Positions 18,497-27,954 of a stretch of 64,000 bases of DNA are shown in pieces. The DNA is from Candidatus Nitrososphaera evergladensis SR1. GTDB lineage: Archaea; Thermoproteota; Nitrososphaeria; Nitrososphaerales; Nitrososphaeraceae. The stretch covers positions 248,001-312,000 of the forward strand of contig NZ_CP007174.1 in assembly GCF_000730285.1 (NCBI RefSeq). Direction: 5' to 3'. Position numbers and translations under genes: made by a program. The number at the start of each line of letters is the position of its first letter. Position 1 is the stretch's first letter. The notes under the pieces were generated by a model, which saw nothing but the letters and a program-made list of their open reading frames with translations, did not search any database and was not told where the DNA came from.

Positions 18497-19297
18497 TTAC
18501 CTCTCGACTAGAACATTACGTGTCATGTTGTACTCTTGCTCTCCGAGCAACTCTGCATGCGAATGCGAAGTCCTTCCAAGGCTCTGAAAGTATTTCTCAG
18601 ATTCCACGCTGCTAACCGCAACCAAACCGTCATCCGGACCGGGAATCAACGGGCTTCCTCCAAAGTCGTGTAACCAATCGCCAGCTATTATGTAGTACTT
18701 TACATTTGGATTCATTTGTGCTTTGGTTGCGTTTGCTCCTGACCGGATGTCCAGCGTAGCAGGCATACATATGTTTGCAGAGTCAGCAAGTGGGCTGCCT
18801 GCATTTGGCGTTCCAAGCATAACAAGATTTGATACATCTTTGGTTCCATCGGCAAGATATACTCGTGCGTCAATTCCTCCTTTGCTGTGTGCTACGATAT
18901 TTACTCTGTCTGAGCCAGTCTGCTTTTTGACTGTTTGAATTTGTTCAGCTAGTTCCGTAGCATGTCCAACTGCGGCTCCGCACTTGTCATCGAATTTTTG
19001 AAAAGTAACGGGATAAAAGGAGATGCCATCTTTTTTGAGCAGTTCCTCCCATTTACCCCATATTGATGCATCTTCATTCCATCCGTGAACCAGCAGGACT
19101 GGAAGAAGGTGTGTGCTATTAGTAGAGGTAGTGGATGAGGAGTCATCAGATGCAATTGCAGATATCTCGAAAATAATCGAATGAACAGCCACATGAAAAG
19201 AAGTATTATAAACAGCACTAATACTGAAAGCAAGTGCCAGCACAACCACTACTGCTACTGCTGTAGTAATAATAACATTATTTTTCTTAATGCTCAC
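18497..19297 (-). CDS. Extracellular alpha/beta-hydrolase, lipase-like
   Basis: An esterase or lipase of the alpha/beta-hydrolase fold, anchored or exported by an N-terminal hydrophobic segment (residues about 8-28). The oxyanion-hole strand reads LLPVLLVHGWNED, the nucleophile elbow is AHSKGG with the catalytic Ser, the acid is probably the Asp in GPDDGLVAV, and the His lies in SHSHAELLG. The elbow AHSKG resembles that of PGAP1-type and triacylglycerol lipases. The substrate is unknown; a lipid or ester outside the membrane is likely. Stand-alone gene. Confidence 0.85.
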   Translation of the reverse strand: MSIKKNNVIITTAVAVVVVLALAFSISAVYNTSFHVAVHSIIFEISAIASDDSSSTTSTNSTHLLPVLLVHGWNEDASIWGKWEELLKKDGISFYPVTFQKFDDKCGAAVGHATELAEQIQTVKKQTGSDRVNIVAHSKGGIDARVYLADGTKDVSNLVMLGTPNAGSPLADSANICMPATLDIRSGANATKAQMNPNVKYYIIAGDWLHDFGGSPLIPGPDDGLVAVSSVESEKYFQSLGRTSHSHAELLGEQEYNMTRNVLVER

Positions 19298-20614
19298 ACC
19301 ATATTAGGTTGCAAGCAATTAATGTCGCTTTCGCCACGTAATTATGTTATTTTGATCGGTTGAAAATTGTATGTAATCGATCACTCTTGCATCCCTTCGC
19401 TCAGCTTCAGAAAATAACTGACGATTAGTCTCTCTCTCTCTCTCTCTCTGAAAGAACATAAGGACCAATGATCCCATCCCCGGAATGATGCCGACGATTA
19501 AGGAGACAGGACCGCATGTGGAAGTCGCTTTTTTGTGTATGTGTGTACATATGTTCTTTTGAATCCGCGATATAAAAGACTCGATTGACCTAGTTCTGCC
19601 GAACACTGTATATCACGAGACTGGAGGGGTCGACGTCGGCTTTTGCATCAGCAAATGTTTTGGCTTGCAAGGATGGAACAAGACGAGCCAACCGCCAAGT
19701 GTCCGACATCCACCCCTTGACTATAGTAATTCTATTCAACTCTTAAATGATTTTCTATCGGTATTATCTTATGTAGGATGAAACTCTTTTAATCTTATAC
19801 GTTCAACAATTAGCGAGACCAGTCTAATAGATTCGCCTCTAAAGAGACCGGTCGGTAGAGACGGACAAGGGCCTGAAAGCTTGGAATTAGAAGGAAAGCC
19901 ATGGTGAGTAAGACCCTGCTTCTTCTTCATTTGATTGAAAAGCCACCCGCGCCCCCTCGAGGATTGAACGGGACTCTGTAAGTAGCGCCCAGGTGCACGT
20001 GGCAGGGACGCGGGGTGCCATGTCGAATGAGTGCACTGTTCAATACCTTTCAATGGTAAATAACGTCTGAGTAGGCAAACCTTAGAAGCTCTTCCTAGTA
20101 ATGACAATGCGCTGCTTGTGTGAGCGGAGACCCAAGAACCGAGACAGGGTCGGTATGAACACGATAAACCTGCCTTTCGCAGCTTTTTTTAGAGCCTACA
20201 GACTTTTACAACATTTTAGTTTAAACGAGTATCGAATGTTCTGTCCCGACCTAGAAGTCGGGAGCAGAGACATGCTAGCCATTCTGAAGGTACAGGTTGC
20301 AGTGACAGTGTACCTCCAGCAGTAATTCTTTAGATTTTGAAATAAAAAGACTTTGGTGATGAGTTGCAAAAAGCTGTAAAACCACTTGCAACAAGATTTG
20401 TTCTACGCATCCTTAACCTTTTATTTTATAATTTCGAGAATTATTATGCTGTAACGCGAGAAATCCATGTGGCGCCAGAAAACAAAAACATGGTTGTCGA
20501 GATCAGGCTTGGGCTGGCTCGCAGCAGGTAAAGGCTTACAGTTTGCGCCAGCCACCCCTGGCCTCTAATTGGCATCCTTCAGCTTGTAAATGCTGTATTG
20601 TACTGAAGTCCTTG
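19298..20614. other. Long intergenic region with one hairpin repeat
   Basis: About 1.3 kb. Holds a CT microsatellite near 19430-19450 and one copy of the CCCGCG-type hairpin repeat at 19943-20018. Several frames of 70-110 codons cross it but their compositions look non-coding and none is supported. Confidence 0.4.
19943..20018. repeat. CCCGCG/CGCGGG hairpin repeat, outlying copy
   Basis: Left arm CCACCCGCGCCCCCT, right arm AGGGACGCGGGGTG, imperfectly complementary with a loop of about 45 bases. The arms match the hairpin family clustered at 36.5-41.6 kb. Confidence 0.55.
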
Positions 20615-20935
20615 CTATTTGCTGCTGTTGCCACCTGCCGCTATTCTGTTGATGACAGTTGAAAATTCATTAAGTGGGACAATTTTCACCATGCTTGTGG
20701 CAGATATTCCAACATCAATGCACATGGCTTCAACGTCGTGTGCATTTTCTGCATCGAGAATTATTATCCATTGATGCTCCAGGACGGACATGTAGAAAGC
20801 GACGAGCCTTTCTACATTATACTTCTTCAAGCCGCCCTTTATCTTCTCGTCAATCCCTAGAAAGATCCTTTTACTTTGTTCATTATTTAACGGGCATGAC
20901 TCTGGACTATGGCTTGCAAATACTCCAAATAACAT
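20615..20935 (-). CDS. Small alpha/beta protein, ferredoxin-like fold (106 aa)
   Basis: Predicted strand-helix alternation (MLFGVFASHSPESCP; VERLVAFYMSVLEHQWIIIL; DAENAHDVEAMCIDVG) resembles the small dimeric alpha/beta-barrel proteins of the GYD/DUF3303 kind. No catalytic motif is seen and the exact family is uncertain. Its frame is well formed and starts with ATG. Stand-alone gene in a wide non-coding region. Confidence 0.65.
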   Translation of the reverse strand: MLFGVFASHSPESCPLNNEQSKRIFLGIDEKIKGGLKKYNVERLVAFYMSVLEHQWIIILDAENAHDVEAMCIDVGISATSMVKIVPLNEFSTVINRIAAGGNSSK

Positions 20936-21767
20936 AAATTAACTCTCTAAGCGCATCTCTATTAAACTTTCTTTCAACAATTTAGCTAGACAGACCATGC
21001 GCTTTTGGCTCTTTCTTTTGCGCACGCGCGAGATTCGGTCAGCGAAGAAAGTACAAACCACCGAGCAGTCAAACTTTAGAAAGGGTCTCCCTAGTGGTGA
21101 AACCGTCCTGCCGCAAAGCTGGGCTATCAGGGAACTTGAAGGATCTTATGAACACACGCTTGCCGTGGCGCTAATAATAATAACTTGGGTGATCAGGGGA
21201 GCAGAGATTGAGCTTGACGAGGGATATTCGATTATGACATGTCACACACAGGGGACTCTGCTCAGCCTGTCACCGTTGTTACCGATACTCATTAGAACTT
21301 GCTATATCTGAAGATAGAACAAAATTTCACAATTAAACGAGCCATCGCCTCATTAAACCCTTCAGCTGCCTCGCCTACCTCTGCCTTTCCTGAAAGCGCT
21401 AGCTTGCTTATCTTGAGCTGCTTCAAACTGCATTTTATCGTCGAGACAGTGGAGAAGCAAGAATATGGCACGCGGACATCTACGGATGGTGAATATGAGC
21501 GCTGCATTTCTGACAAGTGTATCTTCTCGGCATATCTGAGGTTTGCAGCGGAGGCAACAGAAAGGGCGTCAAGACTGCACCCTATGACGTCAACAAAAGC
21601 TGCTCATTGAAATTGATGCATTGAAACAAAAAAGAGTTTGATAGGTATATGAGGAAATTCGATTCTTAGGGCGCGTACAATCCATCGGGCAGAGCTATAC
21701 GCACGCTACAATGGAAGGTATATAGTAGATGTGATATGGAGTCCGATCTTTGTTTTAGTGAAGACAA

Positions 21768-21796
21768 CCCCGTCGCGGCGCAAGTACGCGACGGGG
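21768..21796. repeat. Perfect 10-bp hairpin
   Basis: CCCCGTCGCG and CGCGACGGGG separated by nine bases. Very stable if transcribed. It is not followed by a T-run, so it is unlike a simple terminator. No neighbouring gene claims it. Confidence 0.6.
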
Positions 21797-22227
21797 CGAT
21801 GTCAAGTACAGGAAACCACACGCATGAAGAATTGCAAGTGGTCCTGCACGGTTTTATACACTGGTCAGAGCGATAACAGGAGAGCTATCATTTTCTGCAA
21901 ATTTGGAGTGAACTAGCTGTCACGTCCCAGAATGGATCCATAGTTATTTGTCAGAATATCATATTATATTGATATAGAAGAATATTTGGATGTACTTAAT
22001 AGAATCTCATATCTGGTGTTTTTCTGCTGTGATACTTCACGGCGGTGAGAGGCTCAGACATGGTGCTGCCCGAAAGCCAATCGAAAGTGGGACATCTTGG
22101 CAAGTAAGGCATAGCACCAACAGCCTCCCTCCCCCCCCCGCCACAAGGAAAGATGCGAAACAAATGGGCAAAAATGAGGAGACGACAACATCAGAATGCT
22201 ACTGTGGCGTTTGCAATAGGCCATCAG

Positions 22228-22309
22228 ATGAGAGAGCATCGGCTTGCTAGGTGTCGTGTCTGTGGCAGACCTGCGACAGAGAGAAATGTGTAGTCGCTGT
22301 ATTCGCTAG
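22228..22309 (+). pseudogene. Possible frameshifted zinc-ribbon relic
   Basis: The frame from ATG 22228 reads RCRVCGRPATER and stops at 22293. One frame over, the next bases read CSRCIR and stop at 22309. Joined by a one-base deletion this gives C-x2-C and C-x2-C knuckles of a small zinc ribbon. It may equally be chance in a short stretch. Confidence 0.25.
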
Positions 22310-22526
22310 TTAAAGTGCTTGCTTGGACTTTGTATGGGCAGACCCTATAACCCAGTTTTCATTTTGTATTGCCACCTTGGAACAAAAAAGCAAACAGCCA
22401 ACTGTTCGACGGCCTTTGAAAATACGCACCGCGACAATGGAAGTATGTGTGTAGATTATCCTTCATAGGTTTCGCTCTAGTGACGAAATAGACCAGTCTT
22501 AAATGAAATACCCGTTCTAGATTAAT

Positions 22527-22709
22527 ATGATGATGATGCAAATGCCGATAGAGATTAGAAGATTTGAGAGAAAACCTAGCAGAGGCTTGGCCTACTGCCG
22601 TACTTGTGGAGATTACGCAGCCTATCAAGCACTATTCGAAGCGGGGAGTCATATTGTGTCCCAGAGGTACTGTGAAAAGTGTCTGCTAGCTGGAGAATTT
22701 GACATCTAG
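22527..22709 (+). CDS. Small zinc-knuckle protein (60 aa)
   Basis: Zinc ligands CRTCG near residue 24 and YCEKC near residue 49, a simple C-x2-C/C-x2-C pair. The frame opens with four Met codons; the true start may be the ATG at 22542. Basic N-terminus, acidic end. The next gene downstream on the same strand is another zinc protein. Function unknown. Confidence 0.6.
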   Translation: MMMMQMPIEIRRFERKPSRGLAYCRTCGDYAAYQALFEAGSHIVSQRYCEKCLLAGEFDI

Positions 22710-22800
22710 CGCAATAGTCACCTATCGCGCGTATCTGAAAGAGGTACAGAGCCATGCTCCGTGATGGTTATTATCAGTAACTCAGAGAGAATTGCTACAG

Positions 22801-23112
22801 ATGAAAGGAGTCTGCGCAGGATTAGATGAGCATCTTCTGGATGCTACCAAAATCATATGCGAGGAGGAAGGCATTGATTTTCATGCTTTGAGTGATAGTC
22901 AGCTAAGGGGATTGGTTTGCTATCGTTGCATATCCTGCAGGCAATTCCATCCGCTCACGCAACTTGGTATATCCAAACGAAAGCTGGTCTGCGGTCATTG
23001 CAAGGAAAAAGTGACTCTGTATGCAAACAACAAATACGGCAGGTTGCGACGCGGCATCTTTTACAGGCTTTTGAAAATGAGGGTTATCTCTACTGCGAAA
23101 AGAAATGCCTAA
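22801..23112 (+). CDS. Small zinc-ribbon protein (about 103 aa)
   Basis: Helical first half, then a zinc ribbon with ligands CYRCISC and CGHCKE (C-x2-C ... C-x2-C, residues about 42-65) and a basic C-terminus rich in Arg and Lys, suggesting nucleic-acid contact. I chose the ATG at 22801; the frame extends to a TTG three codons earlier. It lies about 90 bases after another small zinc protein and may share its transcript. Confidence 0.68.
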   Translation: MKGVCAGLDEHLLDATKIICEEEGIDFHALSDSQLRGLVCYRCISCRQFHPLTQLGISKRKLVCGHCKEKVTLYANNKYGRLRRGIFYRLLKMRVISTAKRNA

Positions 23113-23347
23113 CTTAATTTAGCCTGGCGGGATAAAACATGCTTTGCATCTTTTGCTTGCCGTCCCGACGTGAGGGGGGAGGGAGGCCGTACTGAAATAC
23201 TTGGCAGTCGCGGCGGCCACAGCCTGTATCCTTGTCATCTTCTTTGGACTAGACAACCGCGCTCCTTTCACTGGCATATACACAAAATCTGATTGTGTAG
23301 TACTTTTAAGAGATCGGATGTACTGATCCAATGCGGTTTACCAACAC

Positions 23348-23788
23348 ATGCCAGATGATGAAAATAGGAGGCGGCCTATCGACCTAGCGCAGCAATATTT
23401 GGCAAACGAGAGAACTTTTCTGTCTTGGCTAAGGACGTCTATTGCTCTTATTGGACTTGGTTTTGTTGTAGCAAGGTTTGGACTTTTCTTGCGCGAGTTT
23501 CAGTTGGTGGTCATTCAGCGAGAGGTAGAAGCAGCGGCGTCTTCTTCAAACAACGTCATCCAACAGCTGCCAGAACATTCCTTCTCTTCCATCCTCGGAG
23601 TCCTGATGATTGCCCTTGGAGTGGCCTTGATATTTTACTCGCTCAAAAGCTATAGGGATGGCAACAAAGAGATCGAAAGCGGAGTGTATGTTCCAAAGAA
23701 GAGCGTTGTATACACTGGCGCAATACTGCTAGCCATCTTTGGCGGCGCCACAATACTTTACCTATTGACGGTTTCACTGATGATGTAG
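23348..23788 (+). CDS. DUF202/YidH-family membrane protein
   Basis: Matches the DUF202 family: the N-terminal signature LAQQYLANERTFLSWLRTS precedes three membrane segments (residues about 31-50, 78-98, 118-140). Family members are small inner-membrane proteins of unknown function found in bacteria and archaea. The cytoplasmic N-terminus with the NERTFLSWLRT motif is intact. Stand-alone gene. Confidence 0.9.
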   Translation: MPDDENRRRPIDLAQQYLANERTFLSWLRTSIALIGLGFVVARFGLFLREFQLVVIQREVEAAASSSNNVIQQLPEHSFSSILGVLMIALGVALIFYSLKSYRDGNKEIESGVYVPKKSVVYTGAILLAIFGGATILYLLTVSLMM

Positions 23789-23911
23789 GGTCTTGTCTTT
23801 TCTTCTTCTTCTTCCCACCGATGCTAGTGGTGTACTTACCTTTTTCTTGTTACTCTTCGATCTCCAATAAGTTGCCAGCCCATGTAGCCAGTAATATTTT
23901 GGCTCTCAGGA

Positions 23912-24529
23912 CTAACTAGCCTCTTGTTGCTGTTTTTTCATACTTGATGATTTTACAGCAGCATGATGTAGCTTGTATCCTGCTACTCCTGCTTTTCCAT
24001 CAGGTTCCCCGATCTCTATAGTTAAGGATTTGTCTGTCGATTCTATCTTTACGGGATAGCCTACATTATTTATCAATCTCTCGATGTAGGTTTTTGAGAA
24101 GACACCCCAATGATGTCCCACATCATGCTGCAAGACCAGTTTTATTCCAGCACCGCCGTTCTCAGTATTCTTGCTAAATTCTCTTAATGTAAAGCCAGAT
24201 CTCTTTACTCTATTCTTTGTGATGGCAAGTACTGCATCCAAGTCTACTTTTCCACGCATCATAAGAAGCTCGTCTTCAAAGCTATCTGCTGCCCTTGTTG
24301 CAATTTCCTTTAACTTTTCTTCAGGCACATAGTCAAAAAGATCCTTCAGGACTGATTTCTGCATTGGAGCAAATCCTACTTTTGGCGCGATAAACTCCCA
24401 TTCGAGATAAGATTCCAGAATCCTATTTATCAATGTGTTCAACGACATGCCTTCTTCGTCCGCGAGTTTTCTTAATTTGTCAATATTATTGTCATCAACG
24501 CGAAATGTGATGCTGGAATTATTTGCCAT
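23912..24529 (-). CDS. RHH-type N-terminal domain protein, paralogue A
   Basis: Residues 5-45 look like a ribbon-helix-helix DNA-binding domain of the Arc/CopG type (SITFRVDDNNIDKLRKLADE; SLNTLINRILESYL). The rest (about 45-180) is a conserved domain I do not recognise, with VGFAPMQKSVLKDLFD, ATRAADSFEDELL and QHDVGHHWGVFSKTYIERL. A close paralogue is encoded at 54456-54980 and shares most residues, including PMQKSVLKDLFD and TYIERLINNVGY. Both sit beside the X/Y gene pairs, so they may be the transcriptional arm of that module. The His-Asp-x-Gly-x-x-Trp motif could be a ligand or metal site; this is inference. Confidence 0.78.
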   Translation of the reverse strand: MANNSSITFRVDDNNIDKLRKLADEEGMSLNTLINRILESYLEWEFIAPKVGFAPMQKSVLKDLFDYVPEEKLKEIATRAADSFEDELLMMRGKVDLDAVLAITKNRVKRSGFTLREFSKNTENGGAGIKLVLQHDVGHHWGVFSKTYIERLINNVGYPVKIESTDKSLTIEIGEPDGKAGVAGYKLHHAAVKSSSMKKQQQEAS

Positions 24530-24876
24530 GGTCTAAAAGCCTAGAATTACCTACCCGCATCGAACTTAAAGGGCTATGGTATGAAAAGTACAGAATATTC
24601 TTTTAAAGTGGTTTTTGTGGCTTGTAAAAACCTAAAAAAATGCAGTAAAGCACAAAATCCATTTCTTCTTCTGTATGGGTGTTCAGCGACGCATGATATG
24701 GTGTTCTAAATAAAAACATGCACTCAAGTTGTCACATCACTTTGTAAACCATGTTGATAAGCCTTCACCCTTCATGCCCTACTGGAAAGCACAAGTATGC
24801 CGGCGAATTGTCATGTGCAATAAAAGCGAATCGAGCCGTGGATGGAAACAGCTGTGATAGTTTACAATACCACCAC
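24530..24876. other. Intergenic, promoter region of paralogue A
   Basis: AT-rich spacer carrying the upstream region of the RHH-type gene and the 3' side of X1. No gene seen. Confidence 0.4.
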
Positions 24877-25245
24877 TTAAGGGGAAGACCTTCTATTTGC
24901 CCTTGCACGTATAGTCTGGATGCACTTGACAAGGTCTCCCGCCTTGTGATATGTCACGCTTGAATCGAGTTCAAACTGCTCCCGAAGCTTTGAACACCAA
25001 ATGTTTGCAAGGATTCTTTCACCTATATCTCCAAGCATCCCAATGAAAGCACGTTCAAAGAGGTCTGGCCTGTATATTATGGCGGCTCGAATGTCCATTT
25101 CACCGCCCAGGTACTCCTCGGAGATCTTTGCTGAAATGGATTCAAAAACTCGAGTGCCAAACGTAGCCTCCAAATTGATCAGTAGTGCGTCCGCAATATT
25201 CTCCGTATCTGCAATTAGTTTGTGGATCATAGGTCCTCCCTCCAT
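24877..25245 (-). CDS. Domain X protein, stand-alone (X1, 122 aa)
   Basis: An all-helical domain shared with the N-terminal half of the receiver-fusion protein at 57591-58325. Common residues include NLEATFGTRVF versus NLENTFGARVF, EYLGGEMD versus SYLGNEMD, RPDLFERAF versus RPDLFDRAF, and the closing KAGDLVK versus KVGDLVK. No known domain name comes to mind. Because the second copy is joined to a response-regulator receiver, this one is likely part of the same signalling network, perhaps as a partner or dimerisation module. It is divergent from a small gene Y, exactly as in the second locus. The frame opens at ATG 25245; an internal ATG at 25230 is also possible. Confidence 0.75.
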   Translation of the reverse strand: MEGGPMIHKLIADTENIADALLINLEATFGTRVFESISAKISEEYLGGEMDIRAAIIYRPDLFERAFIGMLGDIGERILANIWCSKLREQFELDSSVTYHKAGDLVKCIQTIRARANRRSSP

Positions 25246-25429
25246 TGATGCAGAGCACTTGATAGGTCAAGTGTAGGTGTGTGAAGTTCATTTCCGGGAC
25301 GGACGCCAGTCAATGGTTATAGATACCATGATCTCTATTTAAGCCATTTGACCAATGATGTCATGCTTTGTAAATTATCTAGCACAAATATCCGCAATCC
25401 ATTAATAATCTGGTGTGGTTCGTCACATG

Positions 25430-25639
25430 ATGAAAAGACGAAAAGCCAGATTATACGACGATCAACGAGAAGCAACAATGACAGCTGACAAGATCTATGA
25501 AAACCTCAAAGCTTTAGGTGTCAACATCGATGCGGTGAAGAATTGTTCACCAACCATTGACGAACTGAAGCAATTTCATAACGGCATACTGTCAATATTA
25601 GAAAGGCATCAAGGTAATGCCCAAGCTTATGCTTCATGA
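25430..25639 (+). CDS. Small protein Y1 (about 69 aa)
   Basis: Homologous to the small protein at 57260-57436: YENLKALGVNIDAV versus YERLRSLGVNVPAV, followed by TIDELKQF versus TDEELALL. Basic N-terminus, then two or three helices. I chose ATG 25430; in-frame ATG and GTG codons lie a few codons upstream, and MTADKIYENL is a later possible start. It is transcribed away from X1. Function unknown; the conserved pairing with X is the main clue. Confidence 0.65.
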   Translation: MKRRKARLYDDQREATMTADKIYENLKALGVNIDAVKNCSPTIDELKQFHNGILSILERHQGNAQAYAS

Positions 25640-26002
25640 TGAATTCGAGATCTGGCTCAACCTTCCAAATGTTGTTTGAAGAAGTATATATCTAAACAAT
25701 CCTTGTGTTGACTGTATATCACTCCGGTCGCAGTTTCAAGATTTCCCTGTATGATGACGCTTGAAGCAACACTACAAAAAGTCGTTCACAGCATCGTCGT
25801 TTGAAAAACGCATTTGCATGCATATACGCTCTTGACATGTTATAGCATTACAACAACAACGTCTTACTTATTCTTCTATTATTAGACATCGTAAGGTAGC
25901 GAAAGATGCTTTTTCGCCGCGATAATTGTTATTGAGCGTAAAAGTAGTGCCGGAAAGGGAATCGGGTCCAATCGAGAAGGTCGAGGGCTCTAAAAACTCC
26001 TT
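25640..26002. other. Intergenic, nothing recognised
   Basis: AT-rich spacer of about 360 bases downstream of Y1. A minus-strand frame crosses it but has non-coding composition. Confidence 0.4.
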
Positions 26003-26024
26003 AAGATTACATTTACGTAATCTT
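26003..26024. promoter_or_regulatory. Inverted repeat just upstream of the 47-aa gene
   Basis: Perfect arms AAGATTAC and GTAATCTT around six bases, ending eight bases before the ATG at 26033. It could be an operator over the transcription start or a hairpin in a short leader. Confidence 0.45.
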
Positions 26025-26032
26025 GGTTGCAT

Positions 26033-26176
26033 ATGACAGATCCTGTCAAAGATGCGAAAAAAGCAGTACAAGACGCTGAAGCCAAGATAAAGACTGACGT
26101 AGACCATGCAAAGGGCAAGCCAAGTTCGGAGACTCTGAATAAGGCAAAAGTGAAGGTAAAGGACGCACTAAAGTAG
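26033..26176 (+). CDS. Lys/Ala/Asp-rich helical microprotein (47 aa)
   Basis: A clean 48-codon frame from ATG 26033 to TAG 26176. The product begins MTDPVKDAKKAVQDAEAK and continues with regularly spaced Ala, Lys and Asp, as in amphipathic stress proteins of the LEA type. No hydrophobic segment. An inverted repeat lies directly upstream. The composition is too biased for chance and no overlapping frame competes. LEA-like function is inference. Confidence 0.68.
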   Translation: MTDPVKDAKKAVQDAEAKIKTDVDHAKGKPSSETLNKAKVKVKDALK

Positions 26177-26320
26177 TAGTGACATGCGTGTGTGTCTCCT
26201 TCCTCACCTCTTTTTAATTAGCTTTCATCGTCTCAAAGTCTATCTTTATTCTAATTGTATATTACTTTACAGAAGCACGTTACAAGACTCATTATATTTA
26301 GAATTGTACAAGTAACCTGT

Positions 26321-26716
26321 ATGCTAGACATTCTAAAAAAGAGCAAGCGAGGCTACATATGGATTACCCTTGGCTTTTTTGTTGTCAGCCTGACAGTTCA
26401 TTGGACGTTTGCATGGTTTGCATACGTCCAAGAGCAGCAAGAACACAACCAGCCCATAGAGGCTACAGGCTACTTCAATCAAACTATGCGCGATACCATG
26501 GAAAACTGGCAGTCTGAATTTCTACAGCTGATGTGGCAAGTTGGAGGCCTCTCCTTTCTGTTGTACGTTGGCTCTCCTCAGTCAAAAGAGTCAAGCGAAA
26601 GGATGGAAGCAAAGATTGACTTGCTGATAAATAATCTAAAGGTGCTTGCAGAGAATCCTGAGAGGGTAAAGGCGTCACTTGATGAGATAGACAAAAAGTA
26701 TTACAAAAGCGGCTGA
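26321..26716 (+). CDS. DUF6766-like small membrane protein (131 aa)
   Basis: Two membrane segments: RGYIWITLGFFVVSLTVHW (about residues 9-28) and the stretch around FLQLMWQVGGLSFLLYVG. The WQSEFLQLMWQVGG motif and the charged loop (YVQEQQEHNQP) match what I recall of the DUF6766 family, which occurs in actinobacteria and archaea with unknown function. I chose ATG 26321; an in-frame start at 26255 would add 22 residues without clear support. The helical C-terminal tail is cytoplasmic by charge. Confidence 0.78.
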   Translation: MLDILKKSKRGYIWITLGFFVVSLTVHWTFAWFAYVQEQQEHNQPIEATGYFNQTMRDTMENWQSEFLQLMWQVGGLSFLLYVGSPQSKESSERMEAKIDLLINNLKVLAENPERVKASLDEIDKKYYKSG

Positions 26717-26802
26717 GTCACGCGCACATACGCGTGTGTCTACATGCGTCCATCCTATTACCTACCGGTCCCTCTCTCTCCCTCCCCCTCCTCTATCTTT
26801 AT

Positions 26803-27954
26803 CTACCTTGTAACTGTCTTTGAGTATTCCTGCCTTTCACTTACTACATTAAGCAGGTCTGTCTTGGTAACCATACCAAGAAGCCTGCCCTCCAAGTCAC
26901 ATACAAAGATCTTGCCAATGCCGCTGCTGGTCATCTTTTTGACCGCTTCGTCACCTCTAGTATCCGGACTGACGACATTGAGCTCTTCAAGAGGCATCAT
27001 GACCTCTCTGACAGTGAGCACTTGTCTTTTGGACTCATCATCACCGCTAGAATCCATCACTCTCTTCAGAGTTACCATACCAAGAAGCCTACCTGCTGCA
27101 TCAGTCACTGGAAACGCGCTTTTCATATACACTGAAAAGTAGCGCTGCAGAGATTCTTGTAGGCTTGTCTCTGGCGGTATGGCGATAAACGAGATGTTCA
27201 TGATGTCTCTCATCCTTACTTTTGACAGAATCGCGGTCAGCTCGTGCTGGTACCTGTAGGATTGTGCTCCGCTCTGCAAGAACCATCCTATGAGAATAAG
27301 CCAAATGCCGCTGACAAAACCGTTGCCAGTCAGAATCGTGACAAATCCAAGACCCATCATGACATAGGATATTGCTATTCCCACCTTGACCGAAGTATCG
27401 GTAGCCTGATCAAAGTCTCTCTTTGTCCTCTTTACAAGAACGGCGCGTAAAACTCTCCCTCCATCCAGAGGAAAAGCCGGAAGCAAGTTAAATGCTCCCA
27501 AAAGCGCATTTATGATTGCGCCGTACAGCATTATTCCTTCAAAAACCGGCACATCATTTATAGCAGCAGATATCGCCCACAGCCCTGCAAAGATTGCAGA
27601 TAGCACAAAACTCGTGGCAGGTCCGGCAATGGCTATTTGGAACTCTTTTTGAGGGTTCTTAGGCTCCTCTTCGATGTCAGAAACGCCTCCAAAGATAAAG
27701 AGCATTATCTGCCTGACCTTTATGCCAAATCTCATTGCCAGTACAGAATGCGATAACTCGTGCAAAAGGACGGAGATAAACAGCAATATTGCACCTGCTA
27801 CTCCCATGATCCAGTATTCAGCCGAACTAAGGCCCGGAAAGAATTGTGGCATAAAGTTGGCCGCAAGCGACCATGTAACGAGGGAAAACACGATAAGCAG
27901 CGTAAAGTGCAGACGTATTGGAACGCCTTTGACCCTGCCGATCTGAACTGACAT
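26803..27954 (-). CDS. Site-2 protease family M50 metallopeptidase with two CBS domains
   Basis: An intramembrane zinc protease that cuts membrane-bound substrates, often anti-sigma factors or regulators. The zinc motif HELSH lies near residue 65 inside a membrane segment, and the third ligand is the Asp in NLLPAFPLDGGR near residue 165. Six membrane segments are visible up to about residue 235. Two CBS domains follow (about 248-310 and 320-378, with VTDAAGRLLGMVT and VCDLEGRLLGMVTKTDLL), which usually bind adenine nucleotides and would couple proteolysis to energy state. Stand-alone gene. Family and architecture firm; substrate unknown. Confidence 0.92.
   Translation of the reverse strand: MSVQIGRVKGVPIRLHFTLLIVFSLVTWSLAANFMPQFFPGLSSAEYWIMGVAGAILLFISVLLHELSHSVLAMRFGIKVRQIMLFIFGGVSDIEEEPKNPQKEFQIAIAGPATSFVLSAIFAGLWAISAAINDVPVFEGIMLYGAIINALLGAFNLLPAFPLDGGRVLRAVLVKRTKRDFDQATDTSVKVGIAISYVMMGLGFVTILTGNGFVSGIWLILIGWFLQSGAQSYRYQHELTAILSKVRMRDIMNISFIAIPPETSLQESLQRYFSVYMKSAFPVTDAAGRLLGMVTLKRVMDSSGDDESKRQVLTVREVMMPLEELNVVSPDTRGDEAVKKMTSSGIGKIFVCDLEGRLLGMVTKTDLLNVVSERQEYSKTVTR

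Larger units (their letters stand above)
20936..22526. other. Long intergenic region, probably decayed
   Basis: About 1.6 kb with overlapping short frames in several directions (for example plus 20997-21311 and minus 21292-21516), none convincing. It contains a perfect 10-bp hairpin at 21768-21796 and a possible broken zinc-finger frame at 22228-22309. Best read as relic DNA. Confidence 0.4.

Noticed and set aside
19965-19990. Possible tRNA T-arm (GGATTGAAC on the plus strand)
   Set aside because: The flanking stems do not pair and no acceptor or anticodon arm is present.
19769-20107. 112-codon minus frame overlapping a hairpin repeat
   Set aside because: Composition rich in Pro, Arg and Ser without structure, and it runs across the repeat arms; read as non-coding.
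20997-21610. Two overlapping plus frames and one minus frame
   Set aside because: None shows a conserved motif or convincing composition; more likely decayed DNA.
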